Assembly: GCF_018145875.1 (NCBI RefSeq)
Contig: NZ_JAGSSV010000003.1
Span: 1-64,000 of the forward strand
Length of the DNA stretch: 64,000 bases
Direction: 5' to 3'
Source: Marinomonas vulgaris
GTDB taxonomy: Bacteria > Pseudomonadota > Gammaproteobacteria > Pseudomonadales > Marinomonadaceae
Numbering within the stretch: the first letter of the stretch is position 1; each line of letters opens with the position of its first letter. The notes below the pieces were generated by a model. That model saw nothing but the letters and a program-made list of their open reading frames with translations, was not told where the DNA came from and ran no database searches. The position numbers and the translations under genes are program-made. This document shows positions 18,841-27,730 of the stretch, piece by piece.

Positions 18841-20016
18841 ATGAGCGAAAAAACAACTTCAAGTAACAAGAGCTTTTTGAACGATGCGGCCAATCGCGCC
18901 CTGATCTTTCAAATTGTGCTTTTAGCGGTCGTGGTGTTCGTAGGTTATTATTTATTTAGTAATTTACAGGCCAACCTGTCCGACCAAGGTATTTCTACTG
19001 GTTTTGCCTTTTTAAACCAACCAGCCGGATTTCCCGTCCTTCTTCACCTAATTGATTACACAGAGGCCGATACATACGGGCGCGCATTCGTTGTCGCATT
19101 AATTAATACCGTTGTCATCTCCTTAATGGGGATCGTATTAGCGACCATTATTGGCGTTATCATGGGCTTAGCACGCCTTTCAAATAACTGGTTAGTCGCA
19201 CGATTGGCTACGGTTTACGTTGAAACACTGCGTAATATTCCTTTGTTACTGCAAATGTTCTTTTGGTACTTTGCGGTACTGGCCACACTTCCTATTCCTA
19301 AAAACAGCATCATATTTGGTGATTTCTTTCTGAACAAACGGGGCATTTATTCCCCCAATCCGATCACGCAAGATGGTTTTAGCGTGGTTATCGCAGGTTT
19401 TATACTGTCGCTTGTCGCCTCTATTGCGCTGATCGTATGGGCGAAAAAACGCCAAACTCGTACCGGCCTTTGGTTTCCTGCTTACTGGTCATCCTTGGGT
19501 ATCATCGTGGTGATTACCTTTTTGGCGCTTGCGGTTGCAGGCTTTCCTATCGAGTTTGATTTACCACAAAAAAGTCGTTTTAACGTCACCGGCGGAATGG
19601 TATTACCACCGGAGTTTGTCGCCGTATTAGTCGCCCTTTCTACTTACACGGGTGCTTTTATTGCCGAAATCGTTCGTGCGGGTATTTTGTCGGTCAACTG
19701 GGGGCAAACCGAAGCCGCACGTTCTTTGGGGCTAAAAGACAGTTTGACTCAGCGCTTAATCGTTTTACCACAAGCATTGCGCGTGATCATTCCACCTCTA
19801 ACGAGCCAATTCCTAAACTTGGCGAAAAACTCGTCTTTGGGCGCTGCCATTGCTTACCCTGAATTGGTCGCGGTAGTTATGGGTACCACGCTTAACCAAA
19901 CCGGTCAGGCGATCGAAAACATTGGTCTTTGTATGCTGGTGTACGGCACCTTGAGTTTGACCATTTCCGTATTTATGAACTGGTACAACAAAAAAATGTC
20001 GTTAACAGAGCGCTAG
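18841..20016 (+). CDS. aapQ: General L-amino-acid ABC transporter permease AapQ
   Basis: Inner-membrane permease of 391 residues, the long type typical of AapQ/BztB rather than the ~220-residue HisQ type. It has about eight hydrophobic segments. The HisMQ-family core is seen in VETLRNIPLLLQMFFWYF and the EAA loop GQTEAARSLGLKDSLTQRLIVLPQALRVIIPPL near the C-terminus, which contacts the ATPase. Between them lies the extra loop (KRGIYSPNP) common to this group. The ribosome site before 18841 is weak. The AapM start follows 10 bases after the stop. Confidence 0.92.
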   Translation: MSEKTTSSNKSFLNDAANRALIFQIVLLAVVVFVGYYLFSNLQANLSDQGISTGFAFLNQPAGFPVLLHLIDYTEADTYGRAFVVALINTVVISLMGIVLATIIGVIMGLARLSNNWLVARLATVYVETLRNIPLLLQMFFWYFAVLATLPIPKNSIIFGDFFLNKRGIYSPNPITQDGFSVVIAGFILSLVASIALIVWAKKRQTRTGLWFPAYWSSLGIIVVITFLALAVAGFPIEFDLPQKSRFNVTGGMVLPPEFVAVLVALSTYTGAFIAEIVRAGILSVNWGQTEAARSLGLKDSLTQRLIVLPQALRVIIPPLTSQFLNLAKNSSLGAAIAYPELVAVVMGTTLNQTGQAIENIGLCMLVYGTLSLTISVFMNWYNKKMSLTER

Positions 20017-20026
20017 GAGGAAGAAC

Positions 20027-21127
20027 ATGGCTATTGAATTTAAACCATCACCAAGCCTTCCACCACCAGTTAACTCTGTTGGTGCAGTGGCATGGGTACG
20101 TCAGAATTTGCTGTCGTCCCCACTCAATGTATTTTTAACCCTGTTCAGCGTTTATGTGATGTATTTACTGATTCCACCCGTGGTCGAGTGGGGCTTTGTC
20201 AATGCAACCTTCACTGGCGCCTCTAAAGCAGAATGTACTGCTGGCGGAGCCTGTTGGGCTTTTGTTGGCGTGTATTTTAAACAGTTCATGTATGGCCTTT
20301 ATCCTTCCGAGGAAACATGGCGGATTAATTTAGCGCTGATCGCTCTGGTGATATTGATTGGTGTGTTTGCGGTGAAAACCGTCAATAAACTGTACTTATC
20401 TTTGGTGATCATCCTTGTCTATCCCGTTGTTGCGTACTTCTTATTTGCTGGCGGCGTGTTCGGATTAGAAGTCGTAGAAACCTCTTTGTGGGGTGGCTTA
20501 TTCCTCACCACACTCTTAGGTGTGGTTGGTATTGTTGCGTCTTTGCCGCTGGGTGTACTGCTGGCGCTGGGTCGTCAATCAAATATGCCCATCGCCAAAT
20601 CGGTTTGTATTGTCTTCATTGAGACGATTCGTGCTGTGCCACTGATCACCATCTTGTTTATGGCGTCTGTGATGATTCCACTGTTTTTGCCAGAGGGCAT
20701 GAACTTCAACAAGCTATTACGTGTGTTGATTGGTATCACACTTTTCTCCGCGGCCTATATGGCTGAAGTGATTCGTGGTGGCTTGCAAGCCATTCCAAAA
20801 GGACAATACGAAGCCGCCGATGCTATGGGTTTGACCTATTGGCAATCCATGATTCTGGTTATTTTGCCACAAGCGTTAAAACTGGTGATTCCAGGCATAG
20901 TAAACACCTTTATCGGTTTGTTTAAAGACACCACACTTGTGTACATTGTGGGTATGTTTGACTTACTGGGCAGGATTCAAGCTGCCACCCACGATTCCAG
21001 CTGGCTGGGAACCACCATTGAAGGCTATGCCTTTGCCGGTTTTGTCTATTGGGCCGCGTGTTTTGGTATGTCGCGCTACAGTATGAGAATCGAGCGCAAG
21101 TTAGAAACTGGGCACAAGCGAAATTAG
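20027..21127 (+). CDS. aapM: General L-amino-acid ABC transporter permease AapM
   Basis: Second permease, 366 residues, pairing with AapQ. The N-terminal extension contains a periplasmic loop with the GASKAECTAGGACWAFV cysteine segment seen in AapM/BztC proteins. The C-terminal half has FIETIRAVPLITILFMASVM and the EAA loop KGQYEAADAMGLTYWQSMILVILPQALKLVIPGI. AGGAGG precedes the start. It is translated between aapQ and aapP with short gaps, clearly one operon. Confidence 0.92.
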   Translation: MAIEFKPSPSLPPPVNSVGAVAWVRQNLLSSPLNVFLTLFSVYVMYLLIPPVVEWGFVNATFTGASKAECTAGGACWAFVGVYFKQFMYGLYPSEETWRINLALIALVILIGVFAVKTVNKLYLSLVIILVYPVVAYFLFAGGVFGLEVVETSLWGGLFLTTLLGVVGIVASLPLGVLLALGRQSNMPIAKSVCIVFIETIRAVPLITILFMASVMIPLFLPEGMNFNKLLRVLIGITLFSAAYMAEVIRGGLQAIPKGQYEAADAMGLTYWQSMILVILPQALKLVIPGIVNTFIGLFKDTTLVYIVGMFDLLGRIQAATHDSSWLGTTIEGYAFAGFVYWAACFGMSRYSMRIERKLETGHKRN

Positions 21128-21149
21128 TTAAGAATTTGAGGTCTTTATT

Positions 21150-21929
21150 ATGACAAGTACAAATATGGCTCGTGCTCAACTCGAAAAGGGCGAAGAAGCA
21201 ATCATCGAATTTAACGATGTAAACAAGTGGTACGGGGATTTCCACGTACTTAAGAATATCAATTTCAGTATCAAAAAAGGCGAGCGTATCGTAGTTTGTG
21301 GACCGTCTGGTTCCGGTAAATCAACTATGACGCGCTGCATCAATCGTCTAGAAGAACACCAAAAAGGCACAATTTTGGTGGATGGCGTGGAGATGAACAA
21401 TAACTTAAAGAACATCGAAGCGATCCGTAAAGACGTGGGCATGGTGTTCCAACACTTTAACTTGTTCCCACATTTGACGATTCTGGAAAACCTAACACTG
21501 GCACCAATTTGGGTTCGTAAGCAACCTAAAAAGCAAGCAGAAGAAATGGCCATGCACTACTTGGAGCGGGTTAAAATCGCTAACCAAGCACTCAAGTACC
21601 CAGGTCAATTGTCTGGTGGTCAGCAACAACGTGTAGCGATCGCTCGTGGTTTGTGTATGCAACCACGCATCATGTTGTTTGATGAGCCAACCTCAGCGCT
21701 TGACCCAGAAATGATCAAAGAAGTACTCGACGTAATGGTGCAATTGGCAGAAGAAGGCATGACCATGGTGTGTGTCACGCACGAAATGGGCTTTGCCAAA
21801 ACCGTTGCTGACCGCGTTGTGTTCATGGATGCGGGGGAGATTGTCGAAGCCAATGAGCCCCATGAGTTCTTTGATAACCCTCAACACGACCGAACTCAGA
21901 TGTTCCTTAGTCAGATTCTGAATCACTAA
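21150..21929 (+). CDS. aapP: General L-amino-acid ABC transporter ATPase AapP
   Basis: ATP-binding subunit of 259 residues. Walker A is GPSGSGKST (about residue 51), the Q loop is [13 protein letters not shown], the signature [15 protein letters not shown], Walker [13 protein letters not shown] and the switch His [10 protein letters not shown]. The spacing and the [11 protein letters not shown] segment are typical of polar-amino-acid ATPases (GlnQ/HisP/AapP). It ends the aap operon and is followed by an intrinsic terminator. Confidence 0.94.
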   Translation: MTSTNMARAQLEKGEEAIIEFNDVNKWYGDFHVLKNINFSIKKGERIVVCGPSGSGKSTMTRCINRLEEHQKGTILVDGVEMNNNLKNIEAIRKDVGMVFQHFNLFPHLTILENLTLAPIWVRKQPKKQAEEMAMHYLERVKIANQALKYPGQLSGGQQQRVAIARGLCMQPRIMLFDEPTSALDPEMIKEVLDVMVQLAEEGMTMVCVTHEMGFAKTVADRVVFMDAGEIVEANEPHEFFDNPQHDRTQMFLSQILNH

Positions 21930-21958
21930 TCAGAACAATCGGATAAAGTCTGTTATAG

Positions 21959-21986
21959 TAAAAAAGCTCCTTAGGGGGCTTTTTTA
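21959..21986 (+). terminator. Rho-independent terminator after aapP
   Basis: AAAAAAGCTCC, loop TTAG, GGGGCTTTTTT: an 11-pair stem with one G-U pair and a T tract, 30 bases after the aapP stop. It closes the aap operon. Confidence 0.9.
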
Positions 21987-22014
21987 TTGTCTATAACGCG
22001 TTACAGGGAAATGT

Positions 22015-23283
22015 ATGGAATCATCTGCCCACCTTCAGTCAAATGAAACCTTATGCATAGTACATTTGGCGGATCATACTGGCCGCTTACGGGTTATTTT
22101 TCCTAAAAATCATATGTTAGACATGTCAGCCATATCGCGCATTACTAAGCGCCGTTTTGAGCCTATGAGCTACTATCAACGGGCTGGCGACACCCTAGTC
22201 AAACCCAATAACCTCAATACTATTTTAGCCCAGAGCCTATTGGCCGGCTCGACCTATTCTATTTCAAGCCAAGCCGGTGCACCACCGCGGGACATCACCT
22301 CAGACGAACTAAAAACCCTGTTTTCAGGGCCATTAAACCGCTTTGAGGACATATCCATCCCAGTCAAACACATAAAACGTGCCGCTACTCATCATCAAGA
22401 TGACGACATGCAAATCTTGCAAGCACTCGGCCGATTTCAATCCATTCGTCTGAAAAAACGCATCGAAGAAACCCTAGAAATCCCGCCGCTACCCGCGTCA
22501 TCCCATCGAGTGATTCGATTGTCTAACGACAAAACCGCAGGCACAGACGATTTATGCGATGTAATCGCGCTAGACCCAAGTCTCGCCGCTCAAGTTGTCA
22601 GCTGGGCGGCGTCGCCCTATTACGGAGCGCCCGGCCCGATCGCATCGGTCGAAGACGCCATCATTCGTGTACTAGGTTTTGATGTGGTGATGAATTTGGC
22701 ACTCGGTTTGTCGTTGAGCAACGCATTTTCTGCTGCGGACAATAACTTGCGCCATTACGAAGATTTCTGGCTAGACTCGGTGTCCAGCGCCGTATTGATA
22801 GAATCCTTGGTTAAAAAAATGCCTGCGTCTCAACGCCCTAGTTTAGGCCACGCCTACTTAGCTGGCTTACTGCATAACTTTGGCTACTTGGCGATCAGCG
22901 CTATTTTACCGCCTCACTTTTCGATTCTCTCTCGCTGCCAAGACGCCAATGCCCATTTACCTACCGAGCTAACCGAAATGCACATGTTGCACTTCACCAG
23001 AGAGCAGATTGGCGCTTGGTTGCTGCGCCATTGGAATTTACCCGACACCATCTGGATGTCGATCCGTTACAGCAAGCAACCAAGGTATCAAGGACAACAC
23101 CAACAACTGGCCAAGTTGCTTTACCTAAGCCATCAACTGTTGCATAACGGCTCTATTGAGTCAGCAATTTTACACGATCTTGGTTTAACACTGGAGCAAG
23201 CCGAAGATTGTCGTGATACCATTTATCAACAATCGACTGAATTGCACAAAATCGTCGCCCTCATTAATCAATTGAATGCGTAA
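22015..23283 (+). CDS. HDOD-domain signalling protein with N-terminal extension
   Basis: Protein of 422 residues. The C-terminal ~260 residues form an HDOD domain (IPPLPASSHRVIRLSNDKTAGTDDLCDVIALDPSLAAQVVSWA; VEDAIIRVLGFDVVMNLALG; GLLHNFGYLAI), a non-catalytic HD relative used in signalling and stress regulation. The N-terminal ~130 residues (LADHTGRLRVIFPKNHMLDMSAISRIT) resemble a shortened YbaK/aminoacyl-tRNA-deacylase-like domain that precedes HDOD in Pseudomonas homologues; this part is an inference from memory. The gene follows the aap terminator and precedes ubiC by 6 bases. The HDOD call is secure and the cellular role is unknown. Confidence 0.82.
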   Translation: MESSAHLQSNETLCIVHLADHTGRLRVIFPKNHMLDMSAISRITKRRFEPMSYYQRAGDTLVKPNNLNTILAQSLLAGSTYSISSQAGAPPRDITSDELKTLFSGPLNRFEDISIPVKHIKRAATHHQDDDMQILQALGRFQSIRLKKRIEETLEIPPLPASSHRVIRLSNDKTAGTDDLCDVIALDPSLAAQVVSWAASPYYGAPGPIASVEDAIIRVLGFDVVMNLALGLSLSNAFSAADNNLRHYEDFWLDSVSSAVLIESLVKKMPASQRPSLGHAYLAGLLHNFGYLAISAILPPHFSILSRCQDANAHLPTELTEMHMLHFTREQIGAWLLRHWNLPDTIWMSIRYSKQPRYQGQHQQLAKLLYLSHQLLHNGSIESAILHDLGLTLEQAEDCRDTIYQQSTELHKIVALINQLNA

Positions 23284-23289
23284 CCTGAC

Positions 23290-23865
23290 ATGACGGTCAA
23301 CAAGCCAACCATGATGAACCCTTCTGTGGCTCAGCAGTTTAACTACCGCTGGTCGCCCATTCATCGTATCAATAAAACCAGTGTGCCGAAAAATCTCTGG
23401 CCTTGGTTGACCACAGACGAGTCGTTAACCGCAAAATTACAGTCACTAGGTACCTTGGTGGTCAAAGTACTTGACGATGCTTGGGGAGCGCCCACCGCAC
23501 GCGAACGCAAGCGCCTCAAGTTACGCCCACGGGAAACGGTACGCGTTCGCACCGTGTTGTTAACGGTCGATGGTTGCCCGATGATCTACGCCCGCTCCAT
23601 CATTCCAGCGCGATCATTACGCGGCCATTGGCGACAGGTAAAACACCTGAAAAATAAACCCTTAGGCGGTTATTTGTTTCAGCATCGCGCCTTAAAACGC
23701 AGCGGTATCGAGGCCACTCAGTTACCGAAAAACTTATTTCCTAATCAGCCCTCACCATTGTGGGCAAGACGCTCTGTTTTTCAGCAGTATGGCCCTGGTA
23801 TCTTGGTCAATGAAGCCTTCTTCGACGACCTTCAGTATCTCAAACCGCCTTTTGTACTCTTGTAA
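23290..23865 (+). CDS. ubiC: Chorismate--pyruvate lyase
   Basis: Converts chorismate to 4-hydroxybenzoate and pyruvate, the first committed step of ubiquinone synthesis; 191 residues, somewhat longer than E. coli UbiC (165). Recognisable parts are the SLGTLVVKVLDDAW region, RPRETVRVRTVLL, and YARSIIPARSLRG with the conserved Arg/Ser segment near the active site, and LGGYLF. The N-terminal ~20 residues may be excess; a start at an internal Met of MTVNKPTMMNP is possible. It is followed 41 bases later by ubiA, which uses its product. Confidence 0.9.
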   Translation: MTVNKPTMMNPSVAQQFNYRWSPIHRINKTSVPKNLWPWLTTDESLTAKLQSLGTLVVKVLDDAWGAPTARERKRLKLRPRETVRVRTVLLTVDGCPMIYARSIIPARSLRGHWRQVKHLKNKPLGGYLFQHRALKRSGIEATQLPKNLFPNQPSPLWARRSVFQQYGPGILVNEAFFDDLQYLKPPFVLL

Positions 23866-23906
23866 CATAACGCCTCTTAACACAAATAATCGACATTTGG
23901 ACAAGC

Positions 23907-24761
23907 ATGAACAAACTGAAGAACTACGCTGAACTCACTCGATTCAATCGCCCTATCGGCTCCTTGTTGCTAATGTGGCCAACCTTATGGGCGCTGTGGC
24001 TCGCCGCTGGTGGCCTACCCCAATGGCATCTGGTAGTGATTTTTGTCCTCGGTGTGTTCAGCATGCGCTCAGCTGGCTGTGTGATTAACGACTACGCCGA
24101 TCGCAAGGTAGATGGCCATGTAGAACGCACAAAAAATCGCCCCTTACCATCGGGTCGAGTGTCGGAAAAAGAAGCCTTGTTGCTCTTTGCCGGTTTATGC
24201 GTATTAAGCTTTGTGTTGGTGCTTTTTACCGATTTTCACACCATTTTACTGTCTTTTATCGGCCTAGGGCTGGCGGCTTTGTATCCCTTTATGAAGCGCT
24301 ATACTCACCTGCCCCAATTGTTCTTGGGCTTAGCTTTCTCGTGGGCCATTCCCATGGCTTACAGCGCCCAAGGCGGCACGTTAACCGACCCTCTTTTGTG
24401 GATGTTGTTCGTCGCCAATTGTTTTTGGACCATCGCCTACGACACCTATTACGCCATCACCGATCGCCCTGACGATGTGAAAATCGGCATCAAATCCACG
24501 GCTATTTTATTTGGTCGTTACGACCTTCTGGTGATCCTGTGCTTGCAAGGCTTAACCTTGTCCTTGTTGACTTGGATCGGCATTCTTGCAGGACTAACCT
24601 GGCCCTATTTTGTTGCTTTATTGGTCTGTATTGGTTTGTTTTATCGCCAATACCAACAAGCCAAACAACGGGATCGACAAGCGTGTTTCCGCTCTTTTCT
24701 GGACAACAACCGCGTGGGTTACTGTGTCTTCATCGGCTTAGTCGCCAACTATTTTGTGTAA
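23907..24761 (+). CDS. ubiA: 4-hydroxybenzoate polyprenyltransferase
   Basis: Integral membrane prenyltransferase of 284 residues that joins 4-hydroxybenzoate to the octaprenyl side chain. It has about eight or nine hydrophobic helices. Both aspartate-rich motifs are present: NDYADRKVDGHVERTKNRPLPSG (first, Mg-pyrophosphate) and YAITDRPDDVKIGIKSTAILFG (second). The start FNRPIGSLLLMWPTLWALW is typical of proteobacterial UbiA. It pairs with ubiC just upstream and is followed by the phoB promoter region. Confidence 0.95.
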   Translation: MNKLKNYAELTRFNRPIGSLLLMWPTLWALWLAAGGLPQWHLVVIFVLGVFSMRSAGCVINDYADRKVDGHVERTKNRPLPSGRVSEKEALLLFAGLCVLSFVLVLFTDFHTILLSFIGLGLAALYPFMKRYTHLPQLFLGLAFSWAIPMAYSAQGGTLTDPLLWMLFVANCFWTIAYDTYYAITDRPDDVKIGIKSTAILFGRYDLLVILCLQGLTLSLLTWIGILAGLTWPYFVALLVCIGLFYRQYQQAKQRDRQACFRSFLDNNRVGYCVFIGLVANYFV

Positions 24762-24774
24762 TATATGGCAAAGT

Positions 24775-24800
24775 TGTGACAATGTAACCGGATTGTCACA
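24775..24800. repeat. Perfect 9-base inverted repeat overlapping the phoB Pho box
   Basis: TGTGACAAT (24775-24783), eight bases, ATTGTCACA (24792-24800). It lies 13 bases after the ubiA stop and overlaps the predicted Pho box on its right arm. It could be a weak ubiA 3' hairpin (no T run) or a second operator on phoB. Confidence 0.5.
24782..24799 (+). promoter_or_regulatory. Pho box of phoBR
   Basis: ATGTAAC-CGGA-TTGTCAC, two 7-base direct repeats at 11-base spacing, a fair match to the PhoB consensus. A -10 element TTTAAT lies at 24810-24815, 10 bases downstream, exactly the layout of the pstS promoter in this window. Autoregulation of phoB is the known norm. Confidence 0.65.
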
Positions 24801-24845
24801 TATGACGGCTTTAATAAAACCGTTCCTGAGATGAGGATAGATCCT

Positions 24846-25541
24846 GTGACCGGTAAAAAAGTATTAATCATAGACGACGAATCGTCCATACGTGAAATGA
24901 TCGCCATCGCCCTTGAAATGGCAGGCTATGAATATTTCGAAGCAGAAAACATACAACAAGGCCATGAAATCGTTGTCGATCATCGCCCTGACTTGATTCT
25001 TGTTGATTGGATGATGCCCGGCGGCAGTGGCATTGAGCTGACCCGTCGGCTCAAAAAAGACTCAACCACCGCTGAAATCCCAGTCATTATATTGACCGCG
25101 AAAAGTGAAGAAGATAACAAGATTCAAGGTCTTGAGGTGGGTGCAGACGACTACATAACCAAGCCTTTTTCACCACGTGAGTTGGTCGCACGACTCAAAG
25201 CCGTGTTGCGCCGTGCCACCCCACAAGGCGTCGATGACCCAATCGAAATTGAAGGTTTGGTGCTTGATCCCATCAGTCAACGGGTTACCATAGGCAGCCG
25301 TCCTTTAGATATGGGGCCGACGGAATACCGTCTGCTCAAATTCCTCATGACCCACCAAGAGCGCGCCTACTCAAGAGCGCAATTGCTGGATCAAGTCTGG
25401 GGTGGAAATGTCTATGTAGAAGAACGAACTGTTGATGTGCACATTCGCCGTCTACGCAAAGCCATTGGTAGCTCCCACGATTTCTTAATACAAACCGTAC
25501 GGGGAACAGGCTACCGCTTCTCAGCAAAAAGGTCCGTATGA
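24846..25541 (+). CDS. phoB: Phosphate regulon response regulator PhoB
   Basis: OmpR-family activator of the phosphate-starvation regulon, 231 residues. The receiver has IIDDE at the N-terminus, phosphoacceptor Asp in LILVDWMMPG and Lys in YITKPFSPRELVARLKAVLRR. The winged helix (PTEYRLLKFLMTHQERAYSRAQLLDQVWGGNVYVEERTVDVHIRRLRKAI) binds Pho boxes. The GTG at 24846 is preferred over an ATG at 24831: TGAGGAT at 24832-24838 is its ribosome site, the protein then starts like Pseudomonas PhoB (VGRSILIVDDE), and the predicted transcript start lies close to 24822. It overlaps phoR by 4 bases (ATGA). Confidence 0.95.
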   Translation: MTGKKVLIIDDESSIREMIAIALEMAGYEYFEAENIQQGHEIVVDHRPDLILVDWMMPGGSGIELTRRLKKDSTTAEIPVIILTAKSEEDNKIQGLEVGADDYITKPFSPRELVARLKAVLRRATPQGVDDPIEIEGLVLDPISQRVTIGSRPLDMGPTEYRLLKFLMTHQERAYSRAQLLDQVWGGNVYVEERTVDVHIRRLRKAIGSSHDFLIQTVRGTGYRFSAKRSV

Positions 25542-26875
25542 AAACAGTGTGGCGTAACACCTTTATTACCTGGCTATCGGGCTTTGCCGCCTGCATCGTC
25601 ATCGGCTTTATTATCGGTCAGATTATGGGGGTTTTACTGCTGTACGTGTTAGGCACCTTGTACTGGCAACTGTACCAACTGTATCAATTTCATGACTGGT
25701 TGCGTCATTCGGGCAAAGCCGCACCGCCCGAGGCCTCTGGCATTTGGGGCGATGTGTTCGATGCGGTATACCGCTTACAAAAGAAACAACGTAAATCCAA
25801 ACGCCGCATGCGCCAAGCGCTGACTCGTGTCGAAAGCTCCACCACCGCCTTAAAAGAAGGCGTTATCATGGCCGACAACCAAGGCAATTTAGAATGGTGG
25901 AACAACTCAGCCGCGCACTTTTTAGGCCTAGTGCGCCCTGTGGATCGCGGTCAAGCCATCACCAATATTCTGCGTAACCCTGACTTCTTCCGTTACTTTA
26001 GCCAAAAACGTTTTGGCGAACCTTTGGTGATCAAATCTCCAGCCAAAGAAGGGGTGTATCTGGAAATACAAACCACCCTATACGACAAAAACGATCACTT
26101 GATTTTTATTCGCGACGTAACTCGTTTGCACCTCCTTGAGCAAATGCGCAAAGACTTCGTCGCCAACGCCTCTCACGAGCTGAAAACACCGCTCACTGTG
26201 ATCAAGGGCTATTTAGAAACCCTAGACATGTTCAAAGATAGCCTGCCAAAAAGTATGCAAAAAGGCATAGTCAACATGTCGGAACAGTCTGAACGCATGG
26301 AGCAATTGATTGAAGATTTGTTGTTACTGTCGCGTTTAGAAAGCAACGACAAACGCGAAGAGAACCAGTGGCACACCGTCTCAGGCATTGTGCAGGCGAT
26401 CACCAGCTCTACCATGCCAATATTGACCGACGAGCACAGCTTAACACTGGATATTCCTGACAACGCACGGCTGTATGGCTCTTACAAAGAACTCTACAGC
26501 GCTTTTTCGAATCTTATTGTCAACGCCATCAAGTATTCACCCGATGGCGGCGACATCACCATTAAATGGGAAGCCAATCAGGCTAATGGGGTGTTTTCGG
26601 TGAAAGACACCGGCATCGGCATCGATCCAAGACATATACCTCGCCTTACCGAGCGATTCTTTCGTGTCGACAAAGGTCGTGGCTCAAAAACCGGCGGCAC
26701 TGGCTTAGGTCTAGCCATCGTTAAACATGTGTTACTGCACCACGATGCCAAACTGCAAATCCACAGTCAGCCTGGAACAGGCAGCGTTTTTTCTTGTCAT
26801 TTCCCCACCAGCAGAACCCGCACCGATGACATTCCAGCGCAAATTACCAGCGTGAACACTCAAACAGAAGAATAG
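25538..26875 (+). CDS. phoR: Phosphate regulon sensor histidine kinase PhoR
   Basis: Membrane kinase of 445 residues that phosphorylates PhoB when phosphate is scarce. One or two hydrophobic segments lie at residues ~8-45, then a linker rich in basic residues (KKQRKSKRRMRQAL), a PAS domain (ALKEGVIMADNQGNLEWWNNSAAHFLGL), HisKA with NASHELKTPLTVIKGYLE and HATPase with NLIVNAIKYSPDGG, KDTGIGIDP and GGTGLGLAIVKH. There is no sizeable periplasmic domain, as expected for PhoR, which takes its signal from the Pst transporter through PhoU. It is translationally coupled to phoB and converges with the regulator on the minus strand, 12 bases away. Confidence 0.95.
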   Translation: MKTVWRNTFITWLSGFAACIVIGFIIGQIMGVLLLYVLGTLYWQLYQLYQFHDWLRHSGKAAPPEASGIWGDVFDAVYRLQKKQRKSKRRMRQALTRVESSTTALKEGVIMADNQGNLEWWNNSAAHFLGLVRPVDRGQAITNILRNPDFFRYFSQKRFGEPLVIKSPAKEGVYLEIQTTLYDKNDHLIFIRDVTRLHLLEQMRKDFVANASHELKTPLTVIKGYLETLDMFKDSLPKSMQKGIVNMSEQSERMEQLIEDLLLLSRLESNDKREENQWHTVSGIVQAITSSTMPILTDEHSLTLDIPDNARLYGSYKELYSAFSNLIVNAIKYSPDGGDITIKWEANQANGVFSVKDTGIGIDPRHIPRLTERFFRVDKGRGSKTGGTGLGLAIVKHVLLHHDAKLQIHSQPGTGSVFSCHFPTSRTRTDDIPAQITSVNTQTEE

Positions 26876-26887
26876 GCCCAAAAAGCG

Positions 26888-27730
26888 CTATAAGCTGTCA
26901 AACAACTGCTTGATAAAGGCTTCTTTTTCACTGTCTTGATCAATGAGATTCAACACTACGGTCAAAAACGTCGAATCGTGTTTTTTCTCCGTGGTGGCTA
27001 CGGATTGAACAAAGTAATTCAACCGATTTACCTTGCCCGCCAATTCCAAATCCAACACCGCTTGGCCCAACACCTGCGGCACTACATCGTCGCTTTTGAT
27101 GAACATGGTGGCTTCGGTTTTGCTGAACTGGATCACCATGCAGCGAAACTGTTTCCCTTCAAAGCGCACCAAGGTAGGAATTTTCACGTCTTTTACCGAT
27201 GCGACAGGCGCATCGGCAGACGCAAACTTGGTCGCTTGAACCGGTGCAGATTTTCCTGCGCCCATCAAAACGTCCAGCGAGGCTGCGCCAACCCCACCAG
27301 GAGCGATCGAGTCACGGGGCTTTTGTGACGATAACCGCCCTTCCAGACCATGCTTTTTCGCCGCCGACAACACCTTGTTGACCAGTTGCTCGCTGGAAAA
27401 CGGCTTACCAAGGTAGTCTGTCACACCGGACTGCACCGCTTCCACCACATGGCTTTTATCACCACGGCTGGTGATCATCACAAAAGGCACAGCGTCTTTT
27501 TTGTAAGCGGGCTGCTCACGACACCATTTCAGCAATTCTACGCCAGTCATTTCTGGCATTTCCCAATCGCACAACACCATATCAAAAGTGATTTTAGACA
27601 TCAGCTGCTGTGCTTTTCGACCATTCACCGCTTCTTCAATTTCGGCAACAGGAAACTGCTTGCGCAATGTGCGACGAATCAAATCGCGCGTAAAAGACGC
27701 GTCATCAACTACCAGTATTTTTATCGCCAT
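26888..27730 (-). CDS. Response regulator with C-terminal PilZ-like domain
   Basis: Protein of 280 residues. The receiver (residues ~4-125) has VVDDASFTRDLIRRTL, phosphoacceptor Asp55 in LCDWEMPEMTG and the Thr/Lys positions VMITSRGD and YLGKPFSSEQ. A glycine/alanine-rich linker (~135-170) follows, then a ~100-residue domain (IPTLVRFEGKQFRCMVIQFSKTEATMFIKSDDVVPQVLGQAVLDLEL) that looks PilZ-like, though the N-terminal Arg pair of c-di-GMP binders is not evident. A similar orphan regulator sits between phoR and phoU in Pseudomonas. Its start overlaps the cysZ-like stop by one base (TAATG). Its cognate kinase is not adjacent. Confidence 0.82.
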   Translation of the reverse strand: MAIKILVVDDASFTRDLIRRTLRKQFPVAEIEEAVNGRKAQQLMSKITFDMVLCDWEMPEMTGVELLKWCREQPAYKKDAVPFVMITSRGDKSHVVEAVQSGVTDYLGKPFSSEQLVNKVLSAAKKHGLEGRLSSQKPRDSIAPGGVGAASLDVLMGAGKSAPVQATKFASADAPVASVKDVKIPTLVRFEGKQFRCMVIQFSKTEATMFIKSDDVVPQVLGQAVLDLELAGKVNRLNYFVQSVATTEKKHDSTFLTVVLNLIDQDSEKEAFIKQLFDSL

